The notes beneath the pieces were generated by a model, which worked only from the letters and a program-made list of their open reading frames with translations, was not told the DNA's origin and made no database searches. Shown here piece after piece: positions 33,247 through 42,766 of a DNA stretch of 64,000 nucleotides. Every line of letters begins with the position of its first letter. Positions within the stretch are counted from its first letter, which is position 1. This stretch comes from Bacteroides ihuae (GTDB lineage: Bacteria; Bacteroidota; Bacteroidia; Bacteroidales; Bacteroidaceae): contig NZ_FNVX01000006.1 in NCBI RefSeq assembly GCF_900104585.1, positions 372,001 through 436,000 on the forward strand, read 5' to 3'. A program made the translations under genes and the position numbers.

Positions 33247-36200
33247 TCAATTTATATAAAAGCCTAGTTCGGGTTGCTCATCAAGATAAGAGATCAACTC
33301 TCTCCCAATCGAGAGCTTCACAGGCCGAGATACAAATTCTACAGCCATACTACTTTCCGTATCCGTTACCTTGAAATAAAGTTCCGTATTCCCCGAGTGC
33401 TCCTTGATAAGTGTACTTAAATCTGTTATAAGAGCCTTATTTAGTTCAACCAGCGGAACGGTAATCGTTATCTTTTTAACTAGTTCTTCTTTCACATCCG
33501 AAAGAAATTCTATGGATGTAATCTTTATTTCCAGCTCATCTTGCTTCCATTGTTTAGCCTGACATCGGGCATGAATATAGAGAAAAGTACCTTCCGAAAT
33601 AAAATAGCCTTGATATGTAGCCCAATCATTTCCGAAAAACGGAAGTTCAGCCGATCCTGAATAGTCTTCAAGACGGACAATACCATATGGATTCCCGTTT
33701 TTGGTAACACCACGACGTACACCGGTTACAATTCCTCCCATAGTTATCTCTCTTCCTGCTAGTTCAGCTTTGTTCTCCAGATCGGACATCCGAGTATTGC
33801 AAACATGTTGAAGAATAATAGCATATTCATCTAAAGGATGAGCTGAGAGATATATACCAACCAGTTCACGTTCTTTATTCAAACGCTCCAAGTCCGTCCA
33901 AGGTTGGGCCACAGGTATTTCGGGAGTGGCTATATCAATCACATTCTCACCACCAAAAAGAGAATTTGTTGCCGCTGCCTGATCTGCCTGATAACGGTTA
34001 CCATAGCGAACCAAGACTTCGAGGAATGGTTCAGTCTTGGCATTAACGGCAAAATACTGTTCGCGTTTCAGCTCTTGAAAACTATCGAATCCACCAGCAA
34101 GAGCCAACGACTCAAGATTCTTCTTGTTGCAAGCATTCAGGTTAACACGTTGTACAAAATCAAAGATTCCTTTGAAAGAGCCATTTGCATTACGTTCATC
34201 CACAATACATTGTACGGCATTCTCACCAACCCCCTTCACTGCACCCAAACCAAAACGAATATTTCCTTGATCATTGACTGTAAACTTATGATTACTCTCA
34301 TTCACATCCGGTCCCAGCACTTCAATGTTCATCGTTTTACATTCGTCCATCAGTTTAGTGATATCAGTAATGTTTGAGATGTTGCGGCTCATCACGGCTG
34401 CCATATACTCTGCAGGGTAGTTCGCTTTCAGAAAAGCCGTTTGATAAGCCACCCAAGAATAGCAGGTAGCATGAGATTTATTAAATGCATAGGAAGCAAA
34501 CTTCTCCCAGTCCGTCCATATCTTTTCAAGTACTTTGGGATCATGTCCATTCTTTCGGCCTCCCTCGATGAACTGGGGCTTCATATGATCAAGCTTATCA
34601 CGTAACTTTTTACCCATTGCTTTACGAAGAGCATCGGACTCACCACGAGTGAAGTCGGCCAATAGGCGGGACAAAAGCATCACCTGTTCCTGATAAACCG
34701 TTATTCCATACGTATCTTTAAGATACTTTTCCATAACGGGTATATCATACTCAATAGGCTTGCGGCCATGCTTACGATCGATAAAGTCGGGAATGTAGTC
34801 CATTGGTCCCGGTCGATAAAGAGCATTCATGGCGATAAGATCTTCAAAGGTACTGGGTTGCAACTCACGCAGGTACTTCTGCATTCCAGCCGATTCAAAT
34901 TGGAATGTACCGATCGTTCGACCATCACTATAAAGCTTGTAAGTCGCCGGATCAGTAATAGAGATTTGGTCTATATCAATATTTAGACCACGATGGATCC
35001 TAATATTCTCTATTGCTTCCTTAATAATAGATAAAGTCTTCAGACCCAAAAAGTCCATTTTAATAAGACCAGTATCTTCAATAACTGAACCTTCGTACTG
35101 GGTAACAAGCATTTTTTCACCTGTCTCCTTATCATCAGCAGTACTTACCGGTACCCAGTCGGTTATATTATCACGACAAATAATTGTTCCGCAAGCATGC
35201 ACGCCCGTGTTACGTACATTTCCTTCAAGCATTTTGGCGTACTTTATCGTATCACGTACCAGTGGGTCAGAAGAAACCTCAGCAGCCTGTAGCTCAGGAA
35301 CATAAGCTATAGCATTTGTCAGATTCATCTTCTTATCCGGTATTCTATCGGGAATAAGCTTCGTTAGTCGATCCGACTCTGACAAAGGAAGTTTTTGCAC
35401 ACGTGCCACATCTTTAATGGCCATTTTAGTAGCCATTGTACCATACGTAATGATATGAGCGACCTTATCCTTGCCATATTTATCCGTTACCCAACGAAGT
35501 ACTTCTCCACGTCCGTCGTCATCAAAGTCGATATCAATATCAGGCAAAGAAATACGGTCAGGGTTCAAGAAACGTTCAAACAGCAAATCGTATCGAATAG
35601 GATCTATCTGGGTAATACCTAAACAATAGGCTACCGCCGAGCCAGCTGCAGAGCCACGTCCAGGTCCCACAGAAACACCCATTTCACGGGCAGCAGTTAT
35701 GAAGTCTTGCACAATCAAGAAATAACCGGGAAAACCCATTGTTTTCATAATGTGCAACTCAAAAACCATTCGCTCCTTAACCTCAGGTTCAAGAGGATCA
35801 CCGTAGCGCTTCTTTGCTCTCTCAAAAGCAAGTTTCTTTAAATAGTCGGCTTCAAGTTTAATACGATACAACTTATCGTACCCGCCGAGTTGTTTTATTT
35901 TATCCTCGGCCGCTGCCTCACTTAAAACAACTTTGCCATTCTCATCCTGAGTAAACTCGTCAAAAAGATCCTTTTCAGTGTATTTGCTACGATATTCTTC
36001 TTCAGTACCAAAATCTTCGGGTATCGCAAAAGTTGGCATAATAGGAGCATGATCAATAGAATAAAGTTCAACCTTATCAAGAATCTCCATCGTATTTGTC
36101 AATGCCTCTGGAACATCAGCAAACAGTGTACTCATTTCTTCACGAGTCTTCATCCACTCCTGCTTAGTGTAATACATTCGCTTTGGATCATCCAAATCCT

Positions 36201-37044
36201 TGCCCGTACTAAGACAGATTAAGCGATCGTGCGCCTCAGCATGCTCTGCATTGACAAAGTGCACATCATTTGTGCAGATCAGTTTTACACCATATTTCTT
36301 TGAGAGCTTCAGCATATGCTCATTTACATTCTGCTGCAAAGGATAGGCTTCATGATTAGAGTTAGGAACAACAGCTTTATGACGTTGAAGTTCCAAGTAA
36401 AAGTCGTCTCCAAATAAGTTTTTATACCACTGTATAGCCTCTTCAGCATCATCAAACAAACCTTGAGTTATCTTTTTAGGAATCTCACCACCCAAGCAGG
36501 CAGTCGAAATAATGAGACCTTCATGATACTTAGCTAATTCATTTCGATCGGTACGAGGGCGCATGTAGAAACCTGCTGTCCAAGCTTTAGACACTAATTT
36601 AATGAGGTTATGATACCCTTTTTCATTTTTAGCCAGCACCACTAAGTGATAGCCACTCTGATCGGGTTTACCTTCTTTCTTATCAAGTGTGCGACGCGCA
36701 ACATACATCTCGCAACCGATAATTGGTTTAAAGATACGTCCTTGTGCGTCTGCAATCCTTGCCTTGCAATCAGCAATCTCTGCCTCTTTATCCTCAGGAG
36801 CCAAATCACTGCTTTCTATTGTTGCTATCTTCCTCTTTAAATCTTTAATTTCGCCTTTGGGCCCGCCATTTTTCTTATTTACATAATTGTAGAACTCTTT
36901 AATGGCAAACATGCTACCATGGTCGGTAACAGCTATTCCTTTCATGCCGTCCTTTATCGCTTTATCGACTAAAGCACTAACACTCGCCTGACCATCAAGA
37001 AGAGAATACTGTGTATGGACATGTAAGTGAACAAAATCTATCAT
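33247..37044 (-). CDS. dnaE: DNA polymerase III alpha subunit
   Basis: Replicative polymerase, 1265 residues, within the normal range. The N-terminal PHP domain has FVHLHVHTQYSLLDG. The polymerase active site carries LPDIDIDFDDDGRGE; further conserved blocks are SVGPGRGSAAGSAVAYC, YRPGPMDYIPDFI, YQEQVMLLSRLLADFT and FNKSHATCYSWVAYQTAF. The C-terminal OB-fold (EITMGGIVTGVRRGVTKNGN) and the beta-binding region follow. It adds nucleotides at the replication fork with the beta clamp. No exonuclease domain is fused, so it is of the DnaE type. Confidence 0.97.
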   Translation of the reverse strand: MIDFVHLHVHTQYSLLDGQASVSALVDKAIKDGMKGIAVTDHGSMFAIKEFYNYVNKKNGGPKGEIKDLKRKIATIESSDLAPEDKEAEIADCKARIADAQGRIFKPIIGCEMYVARRTLDKKEGKPDQSGYHLVVLAKNEKGYHNLIKLVSKAWTAGFYMRPRTDRNELAKYHEGLIISTACLGGEIPKKITQGLFDDAEEAIQWYKNLFGDDFYLELQRHKAVVPNSNHEAYPLQQNVNEHMLKLSKKYGVKLICTNDVHFVNAEHAEAHDRLICLSTGKDLDDPKRMYYTKQEWMKTREEMSTLFADVPEALTNTMEILDKVELYSIDHAPIMPTFAIPEDFGTEEEYRSKYTEKDLFDEFTQDENGKVVLSEAAAEDKIKQLGGYDKLYRIKLEADYLKKLAFERAKKRYGDPLEPEVKERMVFELHIMKTMGFPGYFLIVQDFITAAREMGVSVGPGRGSAAGSAVAYCLGITQIDPIRYDLLFERFLNPDRISLPDIDIDFDDDGRGEVLRWVTDKYGKDKVAHIITYGTMATKMAIKDVARVQKLPLSESDRLTKLIPDRIPDKKMNLTNAIAYVPELQAAEVSSDPLVRDTIKYAKMLEGNVRNTGVHACGTIICRDNITDWVPVSTADDKETGEKMLVTQYEGSVIEDTGLIKMDFLGLKTLSIIKEAIENIRIHRGLNIDIDQISITDPATYKLYSDGRTIGTFQFESAGMQKYLRELQPSTFEDLIAMNALYRPGPMDYIPDFIDRKHGRKPIEYDIPVMEKYLKDTYGITVYQEQVMLLSRLLADFTRGESDALRKAMGKKLRDKLDHMKPQFIEGGRKNGHDPKVLEKIWTDWEKFASYAFNKSHATCYSWVAYQTAFLKANYPAEYMAAVMSRNISNITDITKLMDECKTMNIEVLGPDVNESNHKFTVNDQGNIRFGLGAVKGVGENAVQCIVDERNANGSFKGIFDFVQRVNLNACNKKNLESLALAGGFDSFQELKREQYFAVNAKTEPFLEVLVRYGNRYQADQAAATNSLFGGENVIDIATPEIPVAQPWTDLERLNKERELVGIYLSAHPLDEYAIILQHVCNTRMSDLENKAELAGREITMGGIVTGVRRGVTKNGNPYGIVRLEDYSGSAELPFFGNDWATYQGYFISEGTFLYIHARCQAKQWKQDELEIKITSIEFLSDVKEELVKKITITVPLVELNKALITDLSTLIKEHSGNTELYFKVTDTESSMAVEFVSRPVKLSIGRELISYLDEQPELGFYIN

Positions 37045-37157
37045 AGTTAATTGGACTCCTTATTATTAATTCAATGTATAAAAGTACAACGTATGCACCT
37101 ATCAACAAAGCTATTTACCAAAAAGTTATCAACAAAACATATTTCTATCTCCAAATA

Positions 37158-37189
37158 CTTGCTTGCTTTTCAAATTAAACATACTTTTG
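37158..37189 (+). promoter_or_regulatory. Bacteroides-type promoter of psd-pssA
   Basis: CTTG (37158-37161), a 20-base spacer and TACTTTTG (37182-37189), 26 bases before the psd start. Confidence 0.65.
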
Positions 37190-37214
37190 CAAACAATTCT
37201 ATTAAATAGCACAC

Positions 37215-37901
37215 ATGGGCCGACTAAAGAAACTGAAAAAGATAAGAATCCACCGTGAAGGAACACATATTCTTATGGGTAGCCTTATCTTATTATTAAG
37301 TATAAATGCCGCACTCTACTTTGCGTTTGAATGCAAAATTCTTTTTTACCTAATTGCCGCAACTAGCATAGTCATCTATTTATTAATGGTGAACTTCTTT
37401 CGTTGCCCAATTCGTTTATTTGGTAAAGACACAGAGAGAGTTGTTGTTGCTCCAGCCGATGGCAAGATTGTCGTCATCGAAGAAGTTGATGAAAACGATT
37501 ACTTTCATGACCGACGTATCATGGTATCTATTTTTATGAGCATCGTAAACGTTCACGCTAATTGGTACCCGGTAGATGGTACTATCAAAGAAGTTTCTCA
37601 TAAGAACGGAAAATTCATGAAAGCATGGTTACCCAAAGCAAGCACAGATAATGAGCGATCTCTGGTAGTTATTGAAACGCCTGAAGGAGTGGAAGTGATG
37701 GCTAGACAAATTGCCGGAGCTATGGCCAGACGAATTGTAACTTATGCTGAAGTAGGTGACGAATGCTACATCGATGAACACATGGGATTCATCAAATTTG
37801 GCTCTCGTGTAGATGTCTATCTACCAATTGGAACGGATATATGCGTCACTCTTGGTCAAACAACTACTGGTAACGAAACGGTTCTTGCCAACTTAAAATA
37901 A
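37215..37901 (+). CDS. psd: Phosphatidylserine decarboxylase proenzyme
   Basis: 228 residues, the short bacterial type. It converts phosphatidylserine to phosphatidylethanolamine at the membrane using a pyruvoyl group made by self-cleavage. Two N-terminal hydrophobic helices (residues ~20-35 and 40-58) are followed by [27 protein letters not shown] (conserved His) and the cleavage region [16 protein letters not shown], where the GS pair is the expected cut. Lies 9 bases before pssA, forming the usual pair for phosphatidylethanolamine synthesis, behind a clear promoter. Confidence 0.95.
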   Translation: MGRLKKLKKIRIHREGTHILMGSLILLLSINAALYFAFECKILFYLIAATSIVIYLLMVNFFRCPIRLFGKDTERVVVAPADGKIVVIEEVDENDYFHDRRIMVSIFMSIVNVHANWYPVDGTIKEVSHKNGKFMKAWLPKASTDNERSLVVIETPEGVEVMARQIAGAMARRIVTYAEVGDECYIDEHMGFIKFGSRVDVYLPIGTDICVTLGQTTTGNETVLANLK

Positions 37902-37910
37902 ACGACAGAA

Positions 37911-38618
37911 ATGGCAAACACGATAACCCGCCACATCCCTAACACCGTAACCTGCCTGAATTTATTTTCGGGCTGCATTGCTTGTGTAATGGCATTTGAG
38001 GCTAAATATGAATTATCTCTCTTCTTCATCATATTAAGTGCTGTCTTTGATTTCTGCGACGGTATGTTAGCGCGTTTACTAAAAGCATATTCTAGCATAG
38101 GCAAAGAACTCGACTCCTTGGCCGATGACATTAGCTTTGGAATCGCTCCGGCATTAATCGTATTTTCTTTATTTAAAGAATTACAATACCCTTCTTTTCT
38201 ATCTGGACTAGAAGCATACATTCCTTATTTAGCATTTCTTATTGCTGTATTTTCGGGATTGCGCTTGGCTAAGTTTAATGTTGACGAACGACAAACCAGT
38301 TCGTTTATAGGTTTACCTACACCAGCCAATGCCCTATTCTGGGCGTCACTTGTAGTAGGATCACATACTTATCTTGTCTCGACTGACTTTAGCCCTATAT
38401 ACCTTATTATATTAGTATTGCTCTTTTCATGGTTGCTAGTTGCCGAGATTCCGATGTTCTCACTCAAGTTTAAAAATTTATCGTGGAAAGACAATAAAAT
38501 CAGTTTCATATTCTTACTGATATGCATTCCTCTACTTGTATTTCTGGGCATTAGTGGCTTTTCTGCCATCATTGCATGGTATATTCTACTGTCTTTGTTA
38601 ACAAGAAAAAAGAAATAA
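37911..38618 (+). CDS. pssA: CDP-diacylglycerol-serine O-phosphatidyltransferase
   Basis: 235 residues with about seven helices. It makes phosphatidylserine from CDP-diacylglycerol and serine; psd then decarboxylates it. The CDP-alcohol transferase signature DGxxAR(x)8GxxxDxxxD is complete as CDGMLARLLKAY followed by SIGKELDSLADDISFG. The preceding TRHIPNTVTCLNLFSGCIAC is also typical. Operon with psd upstream and possibly the DUF4834 gene downstream. Confidence 0.95.
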   Translation: MANTITRHIPNTVTCLNLFSGCIACVMAFEAKYELSLFFIILSAVFDFCDGMLARLLKAYSSIGKELDSLADDISFGIAPALIVFSLFKELQYPSFLSGLEAYIPYLAFLIAVFSGLRLAKFNVDERQTSSFIGLPTPANALFWASLVVGSHTYLVSTDFSPIYLIILVLLFSWLLVAEIPMFSLKFKNLSWKDNKISFIFLLICIPLLVFLGISGFSAIIAWYILLSLLTRKKK

Positions 38619-38676
38619 ACAATCCTTTTGGCACGTTTGTTGTAACATTGTATTCAGATTCAAAACCATTCAGCTC

Positions 38677-38916
38677 ATGTATATATTAGGATTCTTATTT
38701 ATTATCATCATTTCCATTTTTGTTCTTGGTTTATCTATTGTAGGAAGTATATTAAGAGCCCTCTTCGGGTTCGGAAGACGTTCATCTTCTACACATCAAG
38801 CAACTAACACAGAAGAAACAGAGAAACAAAAGGAACAATCTAAGCACAAAAAACTTTTCGGTGAAGACGAAGGAGAATATGTAGACTTTGAGGAAGTAAA
38901 AGATTCTAAGAAATAG
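38677..38916 (+). CDS. DUF4834-family small membrane protein
   Basis: 79 residues. One N-terminal helix (YILGFLFIIIISIFVLGLSI), then GSILRALFGFGRRSSS and a charged tail (EETEKQKEQSKHKKLF). This is the Bacteroidetes-only DUF4834 family. It lies 58 bases after pssA on the same strand, so may be part of that operon. Function unknown; the conserved FGFGRR next to the membrane suggests an interface with lipid or a partner protein. Confidence 0.8.
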   Translation: MYILGFLFIIIISIFVLGLSIVGSILRALFGFGRRSSSTHQATNTEETEKQKEQSKHKKLFGEDEGEYVDFEEVKDSKK

Positions 38917-38964
38917 AAACAAGAAGAATAGTGTCGGAATACCTCACTTATCGGCACAGCCTAG

Positions 38965-39405
38965 TTATCTCTTAGAGAGAAAAAAGGATTTCATTTTGGC
39001 TGCACACTCATCAGCCAACAAGCCTTTTAGTACTTCCGTCTTTGGATGCAATGCCTGCGGAGCATACTTTTGGTAGCCGCGTTTCTCATCTTCAGCCCCA
39101 AAGACCAACTTACCCATTTGTGCCCAGGCGATTGCACCTGCGCACATCACACAAGGTTCCACCGTAACGTAGAGTACACAATCATTGAGGTATTTCCCGC
39201 CCAAAACATTGGCTGCAGATGTTATGGCTTGCATCTCCGCATGTGCTGTCACATCAGTTAATGTTTCTGTCAGGTTGTGTGCACGAGCAATAATCCGTCC
39301 TTTGCTTACAATAATAGCTCCTACGGGAACTTCACCTCGCTCACCCGCCTTCTCTGCTTCAATCAGAGCCTGCTTCATATAATACGTATCATCCATCACC
39401 ATCAT
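38965..39405 (-). CDS. tadA: tRNA adenosine(34) deaminase TadA
   Basis: 146 residues. The zinc deaminase motifs are THAEMQAI (HAE) and VEPCVMCAGAI (PCxxC). TadA converts A34 to inosine in tRNA-Arg(ACG). Its stop/start is joined with the small RHH-like gene upstream (39405), which it follows directly. General cytidine/guanine deaminase families share this fold, but TadA length and the conserved GEVPVGAII support this call. Confidence 0.9.
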   Translation of the reverse strand: MMVMDDTYYMKQALIEAEKAGERGEVPVGAIIVSKGRIIARAHNLTETLTDVTAHAEMQAITSAANVLGGKYLNDCVLYVTVEPCVMCAGAIAWAQMGKLVFGAEDEKRGYQKYAPQALHPKTEVLKGLLADECAAKMKSFFLSKR

Positions 39406-39638
39406 TAGCGTCTCATATCATGTTCGCCAAAAAGAGTCGGATAATCCTCCTCCATATTTTTATGTATAAACATGAGAATAGTTTCACGAAGCCAGCGAGA
39501 TTTGTTCGTTATCTTATACTTATCCAAATAACGATCCACAATCTGTTGCTCATCTTCACTCATTAAGCAAGTCATGCGTTGCTGACGTTTAGGTTCGTCA
39601 GCAGTCGCTCTGGCACATTTTTTATCTCTCTTTCTCAT
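39405..39638 (-). CDS. Small basic protein, ribbon-helix-helix-like
   Basis: 77 residues. A basic N-terminus (RKRDKKCARATADEPKRQQR) is followed by MTCLMSEDEQQIVDRYLDKY and ITNKSRWLRETILMFIHKNM, a pattern like ribbon-helix-helix or mobilisation-accessory proteins (MobB/MobC-type). A -7 box (TAAATTTG on the minus strand, 39647-39654) lies only about 9 bases before the first ATG, so the leader would be nearly absent, or translation starts at the Met at residue 22. It ends at the tadA start, suggesting co-transcription. DNA-binding role is an inference. Confidence 0.6.
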   Translation of the reverse strand: MRKRDKKCARATADEPKRQQRMTCLMSEDEQQIVDRYLDKYKITNKSRWLRETILMFIHKNMEEDYPTLFGEHDMRR

Positions 39639-39688
39639 ATTCGTCGCAAATTTACTTTTACTTCTTTAATTTCAAAGGATAAAAAGAG

Positions 39689-39696
39689 TAAATTTG
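39689..39696 (+). promoter_or_regulatory. -7 box of the YraN gene
   Basis: TAAATTTG, with TTTA (39665-39668) 20 bases before it. It overlaps the first ATG of the frame (39694), ruling that start out and supporting 39709. Confidence 0.55.
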
Positions 39697-39708
39697 CAAA
39701 AAATAGAT

Positions 39709-40074
39709 ATGGCAGAACATAATATACTTGGAAAAGCCGGGGAAAATGCTGCTGTGGCCTATCTGGAACAGCACGATTACATCATCAGGCACCGAAACTG
39801 GCGAAGAGGACACTTGGAGCTTGACATTGTGGCCGCGAAAAATAACGAGCTCATTGTTATCGAAGTCAAAACCAGAAGAAATACCAAGTTTGCCGCGCCC
39901 GAAGATGCCGTGAATCTGCAAAAAATAAAACGAACAGTACTGGCAGCCGATACCTACATTAAACTTTTTCAGATTGACGCGCCTGTACGTTTTGATATTA
40001 TTACAGTAGTAGGAGACGAAAATAATTTTAAAATAGAACACATCAAAGAAGCCTTTTATCCTCCGATGTGGTGA
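39709..40074 (+). CDS. YraN family (UPF0102) nuclease-fold protein
   Basis: 121 residues. Restriction-endonuclease-like fold: LGKAGENAAVAYLEQHDY, then the acidic/Lys active-site pattern HLELDIVAAKNNELIVIEVK (D-x-E-V-K). Members are thought to act in DNA recombination or competence, but a substrate is not established. Start chosen because the earlier Met (39694) overlaps the -7 box. The next gene (MmcQ/YjbR) begins 4 bases after its stop, so an operon with birA follows. Confidence 0.88.
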   Translation: MAEHNILGKAGENAAVAYLEQHDYIIRHRNWRRGHLELDIVAAKNNELIVIEVKTRRNTKFAAPEDAVNLQKIKRTVLAADTYIKLFQIDAPVRFDIITVVGDENNFKIEHIKEAFYPPMW

Positions 40075-40078
40075 AATA

Positions 40079-40453
40079 ATGATAGCAATGGATATAGAAA
40101 CGATCAGAGAATATTGCCTCTCAATAAAAGGAGCAAGCGAGTGCTTTCCATTTGGTGAAGACACTATCGTATTTAAGGTTATGGGCAAGATGTTTGCCTA
40201 CATGGGCTTGGAACGAAAAGAAGAAGGCTTTATGCTGAATCTTAAATGCGATCCGGAGAAAGCCATAGAACTGCGAGAAAAGCACGAATATGTTATTCCC
40301 GGATACCACTCCAATAAGAAATATTGGAACTCCATCTTCATTGAGCAGAATGTATCCGATAATGAGCTGAAAGAATGGATTAATCATTCGGTAGAGGAGG
40401 TTATTAAAAAACTACCAAAAAAAATGCAGTTGGAATATGACGCCTTTCTCTAA
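40079..40453 (+). CDS. MmcQ/YjbR-family protein
   Basis: 124 residues with the YjbR fold pattern: IREYCLSIKGASECFPFGED, FKVMGKMFAYMGLE, NLKCDPEKAIELRE and the C-terminal HSVEEVIKKLPKK. Structural relatives have a CyaY/DNA-binding-like fold; function is not known. The ATG at 40079 or the one at 40088 could be used. The stop overlaps the start of birA by 17 bases, so they are translated together. Confidence 0.85.
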   Translation: MIAMDIETIREYCLSIKGASECFPFGEDTIVFKVMGKMFAYMGLERKEEGFMLNLKCDPEKAIELREKHEYVIPGYHSNKKYWNSIFIEQNVSDNELKEWINHSVEEVIKKLPKKMQLEYDAFL

Positions 40454-41192
40454 GATACCACCAGTAAACATTATCCGAATAGCAGAAACCGACTCAACTA
40501 ATCGTTATCTGACTATACTATGTGCCGAGCAACAACCGCCTGAGCTAACTACCGTATTAGCCGATTACCAAACATCGGGACGAGGTCAACGAGGAAATTC
40601 ATGGGAAGCCGAGCGAGGTAAGAATCTATTATTTAGCACAGTGCTACGCCCCTCTTTTCTAGAAGCCAAAAGACAATTTTTGCTATCCCAGATAGTCTCT
40701 CTTTCGATCAAAGAAGAGTTGGATAATTATGGCAAAGGTTTTTCGATCAAATGGCCTAACGATATTTATTGGTATGAGAAGAAAATTTGCGGAATGTTGA
40801 TAGAAAACGATCTAATAGGAAATTACATTAGCCAAAGTATCAGCGGAATAGGGCTAAATATCAACCAAGATAGATTCTATAGCACCGCCCCAAACCCAGT
40901 TTCCCTTAAACAGATTACCGGAAAGTCGCAAGAACCAGAGTTAATACTTAGAAGTGTATTAAATAGAATAGCCACCTATTACGTCGAACTTCGTGCAGAA
41001 AAGACAACCGAGATTACCAAGCGCTATCATCGCTCGCTATTTAGGCGAGATGGAATGCATCCATACATTGATAGCTCAGGGCAATTTACTGCAGAACTCA
41101 TAGGAGTTGCCCCAGAAGGAAACTTAATTTTACGAGATGAAAGCGGCGCAGAAAGAAGATATGCCTTCAAAGAAGTGAGTTATCTGTTCTAA
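40437..41192 (+). CDS. birA: Biotin-[acetyl-CoA carboxylase] ligase (short type)
   Basis: 251 residues, catalytic and C-terminal domains only, with no N-terminal helix-turn-helix, so it is not a repressor. It activates biotin to biotinyl-AMP and attaches it to carrier proteins. Motifs: ETDSTNRYLTIL, SGRGQRGNSWEAERGKNLLF (the GRGxxGxxW biotin loop) and SIKWPNDIYWYEKKICGMLI (KWPND). Overlaps the YjbR gene by 17 bases. Confidence 0.95.
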   Translation: MTPFSKIPPVNIIRIAETDSTNRYLTILCAEQQPPELTTVLADYQTSGRGQRGNSWEAERGKNLLFSTVLRPSFLEAKRQFLLSQIVSLSIKEELDNYGKGFSIKWPNDIYWYEKKICGMLIENDLIGNYISQSISGIGLNINQDRFYSTAPNPVSLKQITGKSQEPELILRSVLNRIATYYVELRAEKTTEITKRYHRSLFRRDGMHPYIDSSGQFTAELIGVAPEGNLILRDESGAERRYAFKEVSYLF

Positions 41193-41207
41193 TATTTTTG
41201 AGACATA

Positions 41208-41888
41208 TCAACGATTTATCGCCTTTTCTATCAATTGAATTTTATCAAGCGTCTTTTGAGCTTCTACCGAAGGAAAATGTTGAAGTACATTTTGCAAGTA
41301 TTGTTTTGCCTTGGAATAGCCTGTAGCCACTACCCGATTAAGCGAATCTCGATAGCGGGCGTATTGCATACGTGTAGGAGCTGATATTTTCTTAAAATCA
41401 GTTTCTATCTTTTCTTTTTCCTGCTCAGCAGAAAGGTAATAGAAATTGCCTACAAAAATATTAGCTGAGAGATTATCGCGGTCAATCTCTATGACCTTTT
41501 CATAAAGAATCAATGCATCCTTTTCCTTCCCACGCAACATTTCCATATTGCCGCAAGCAAGAAGATTGGCAATATTGCTAGGTTGCATCTGAGTAAGTTC
41601 TTTGTAAAACAAATACGCTTTATCATAATTACGCGCATTTTGATAAGATAGAGCCAATTCACGAGCCAGTAAAGGACAAACGGTACTATTTTTATCTACC
41701 TCTGTCCAATAATACATTTCCGACTTGGCAATGTCAGCAGCAACTGCTTTATGAAAGAAAACAGTTGCCTTATCCCAGTTTTGATTTGCCATTGCAAGTG
41801 TAACCTGAGACAAAGCGTCACTTCCCGATTGAGCTAAAAGAGTAAAGGGGAAGAGAAAAAATGCCCAAAATATAATCAAGGTTCTCAT
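41208..41888 (-). CDS. Secreted tetratricopeptide-repeat protein
   Basis: 226 residues. A signal peptide (RTLIIFWAFFLFPFTLLAQS) is followed by TPR units (ALSQVTLAMANQNWDKATVF, LALSYQNARNYDKAYLFY, ALILYEKVIEIDRDNLSANI, AKQYLQNVLQHFPSVEAQK). TPRs make protein-protein contacts; the partner is unknown. Probably periplasmic. Divergent from pyrH and convergent with birA. Confidence 0.8.
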   Translation of the reverse strand: MRTLIIFWAFFLFPFTLLAQSGSDALSQVTLAMANQNWDKATVFFHKAVAADIAKSEMYYWTEVDKNSTVCPLLARELALSYQNARNYDKAYLFYKELTQMQPSNIANLLACGNMEMLRGKEKDALILYEKVIEIDRDNLSANIFVGNFYYLSAEQEKEKIETDFKKISAPTRMQYARYRDSLNRVVATGYSKAKQYLQNVLQHFPSVEAQKTLDKIQLIEKAINR

Positions 41889-41938
41889 TATCCCAAAATG
41901 TTTAGTAGTCTTTCTACAAAGATAATAATAAAAATTTG

Positions 41939-41946
41939 TAAGTTTG
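41939..41946 (+). promoter_or_regulatory. -7 box of pyrH
   Basis: TAAGTTTG, 25 bases before the pyrH ATG at 41971. It overlaps an in-frame Met at 41944, so that start is excluded. Confidence 0.5.
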
Positions 41947-41970
41947 CACGAACTAACAATATTTAATTAT

Positions 41971-42681
41971 ATGGCTAAATATAAGCGTATTTTATTGAAG
42001 TTGAGTGGAGAAAGCTTGATGGGCGAAAAACAATATGGCATTGACGAAAAACGTCTTGCCGAGTATGCAACACAAATCAAAGAAATACATGAATTGGGCG
42101 TAGAAATAGGAATCGTTATTGGTGGAGGAAACATTTTCCGGGGACTAAGCGGAGCTAATAAAGGATTCGATCGTGTAAAAGGGGACCAGATGGGTATGCT
42201 GGCCACAGTGATCAACAGCTTAGCTTTGAGCTCGGCACTCGGATCAATTGGTGCTAAATCCCGCGTACTTACAGCTATTCGTATGGAACCCATCGGAGAA
42301 TTCTACAGTAAATGGAAAGCCATAGAATGTATGGGAAACAATGAAATAGTGATTCTGTCCGCAGGGACAGGAAACCCTTTCTTCACCACTGATACCGGCT
42401 CATCTTTGAGAGGCATCGAGATAGAAGCCGACGTAATGTTGAAAGGTACACGCGTTGACGGCATCTATACAGCAGATCCTGAAAAGGATAAAAATGCGAC
42501 AAAATTCTCAGAGATTACATATGACGAAATATACAACCTCGGACTGAAAGTAATGGACTTAACAGCAACAACAATGTGTAAAGAAAACAACCTTCCAATT
42601 GTTGTATTTGATATGGATACTCCAGGCAATTTGAAAAAGGTTATTCAAGGGGAAGCAATAGGGACTCTAGTACATAATTAA
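41971..42681 (+). CDS. pyrH: UMP kinase
   Basis: 236 residues. Phosphorylates UMP to UDP in pyrimidine synthesis. Motifs: RILLKLSGESLMGEK (N-terminal phosphate loop), IVIGGGNIFRGL, AGTGNPFFTTDTGSSLRGIE and ADVMLKGTRVDGIYTADPEK. The start at 41971 (MAKYKRILLK) is set by the promoter. Followed by frr and rsgA, a common Bacteroidales order, though frr has its own promoter. Confidence 0.96.
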   Translation: MAKYKRILLKLSGESLMGEKQYGIDEKRLAEYATQIKEIHELGVEIGIVIGGGNIFRGLSGANKGFDRVKGDQMGMLATVINSLALSSALGSIGAKSRVLTAIRMEPIGEFYSKWKAIECMGNNEIVILSAGTGNPFFTTDTGSSLRGIEIEADVMLKGTRVDGIYTADPEKDKNATKFSEITYDEIYNLGLKVMDLTATTMCKENNLPIVVFDMDTPGNLKKVIQGEAIGTLVHN

Positions 42682-42690
42682 GAGCCAAGT

Positions 42691-42722
42691 ATTGGAAATG
42701 AGCAAAAAACAATGTACTTTTG
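42691..42722 (+). promoter_or_regulatory. Bacteroides-type promoter of frr-rsgA
   Basis: ATTG (42691-42694), a 20-base spacer and TACTTTTG (42715-42722), 45 bases before the frr ATG. Confidence 0.6.
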
Positions 42723-42766
42723 TTTAATATTAACACGCTAGCAATCCAAAAACAACATTATAGATT

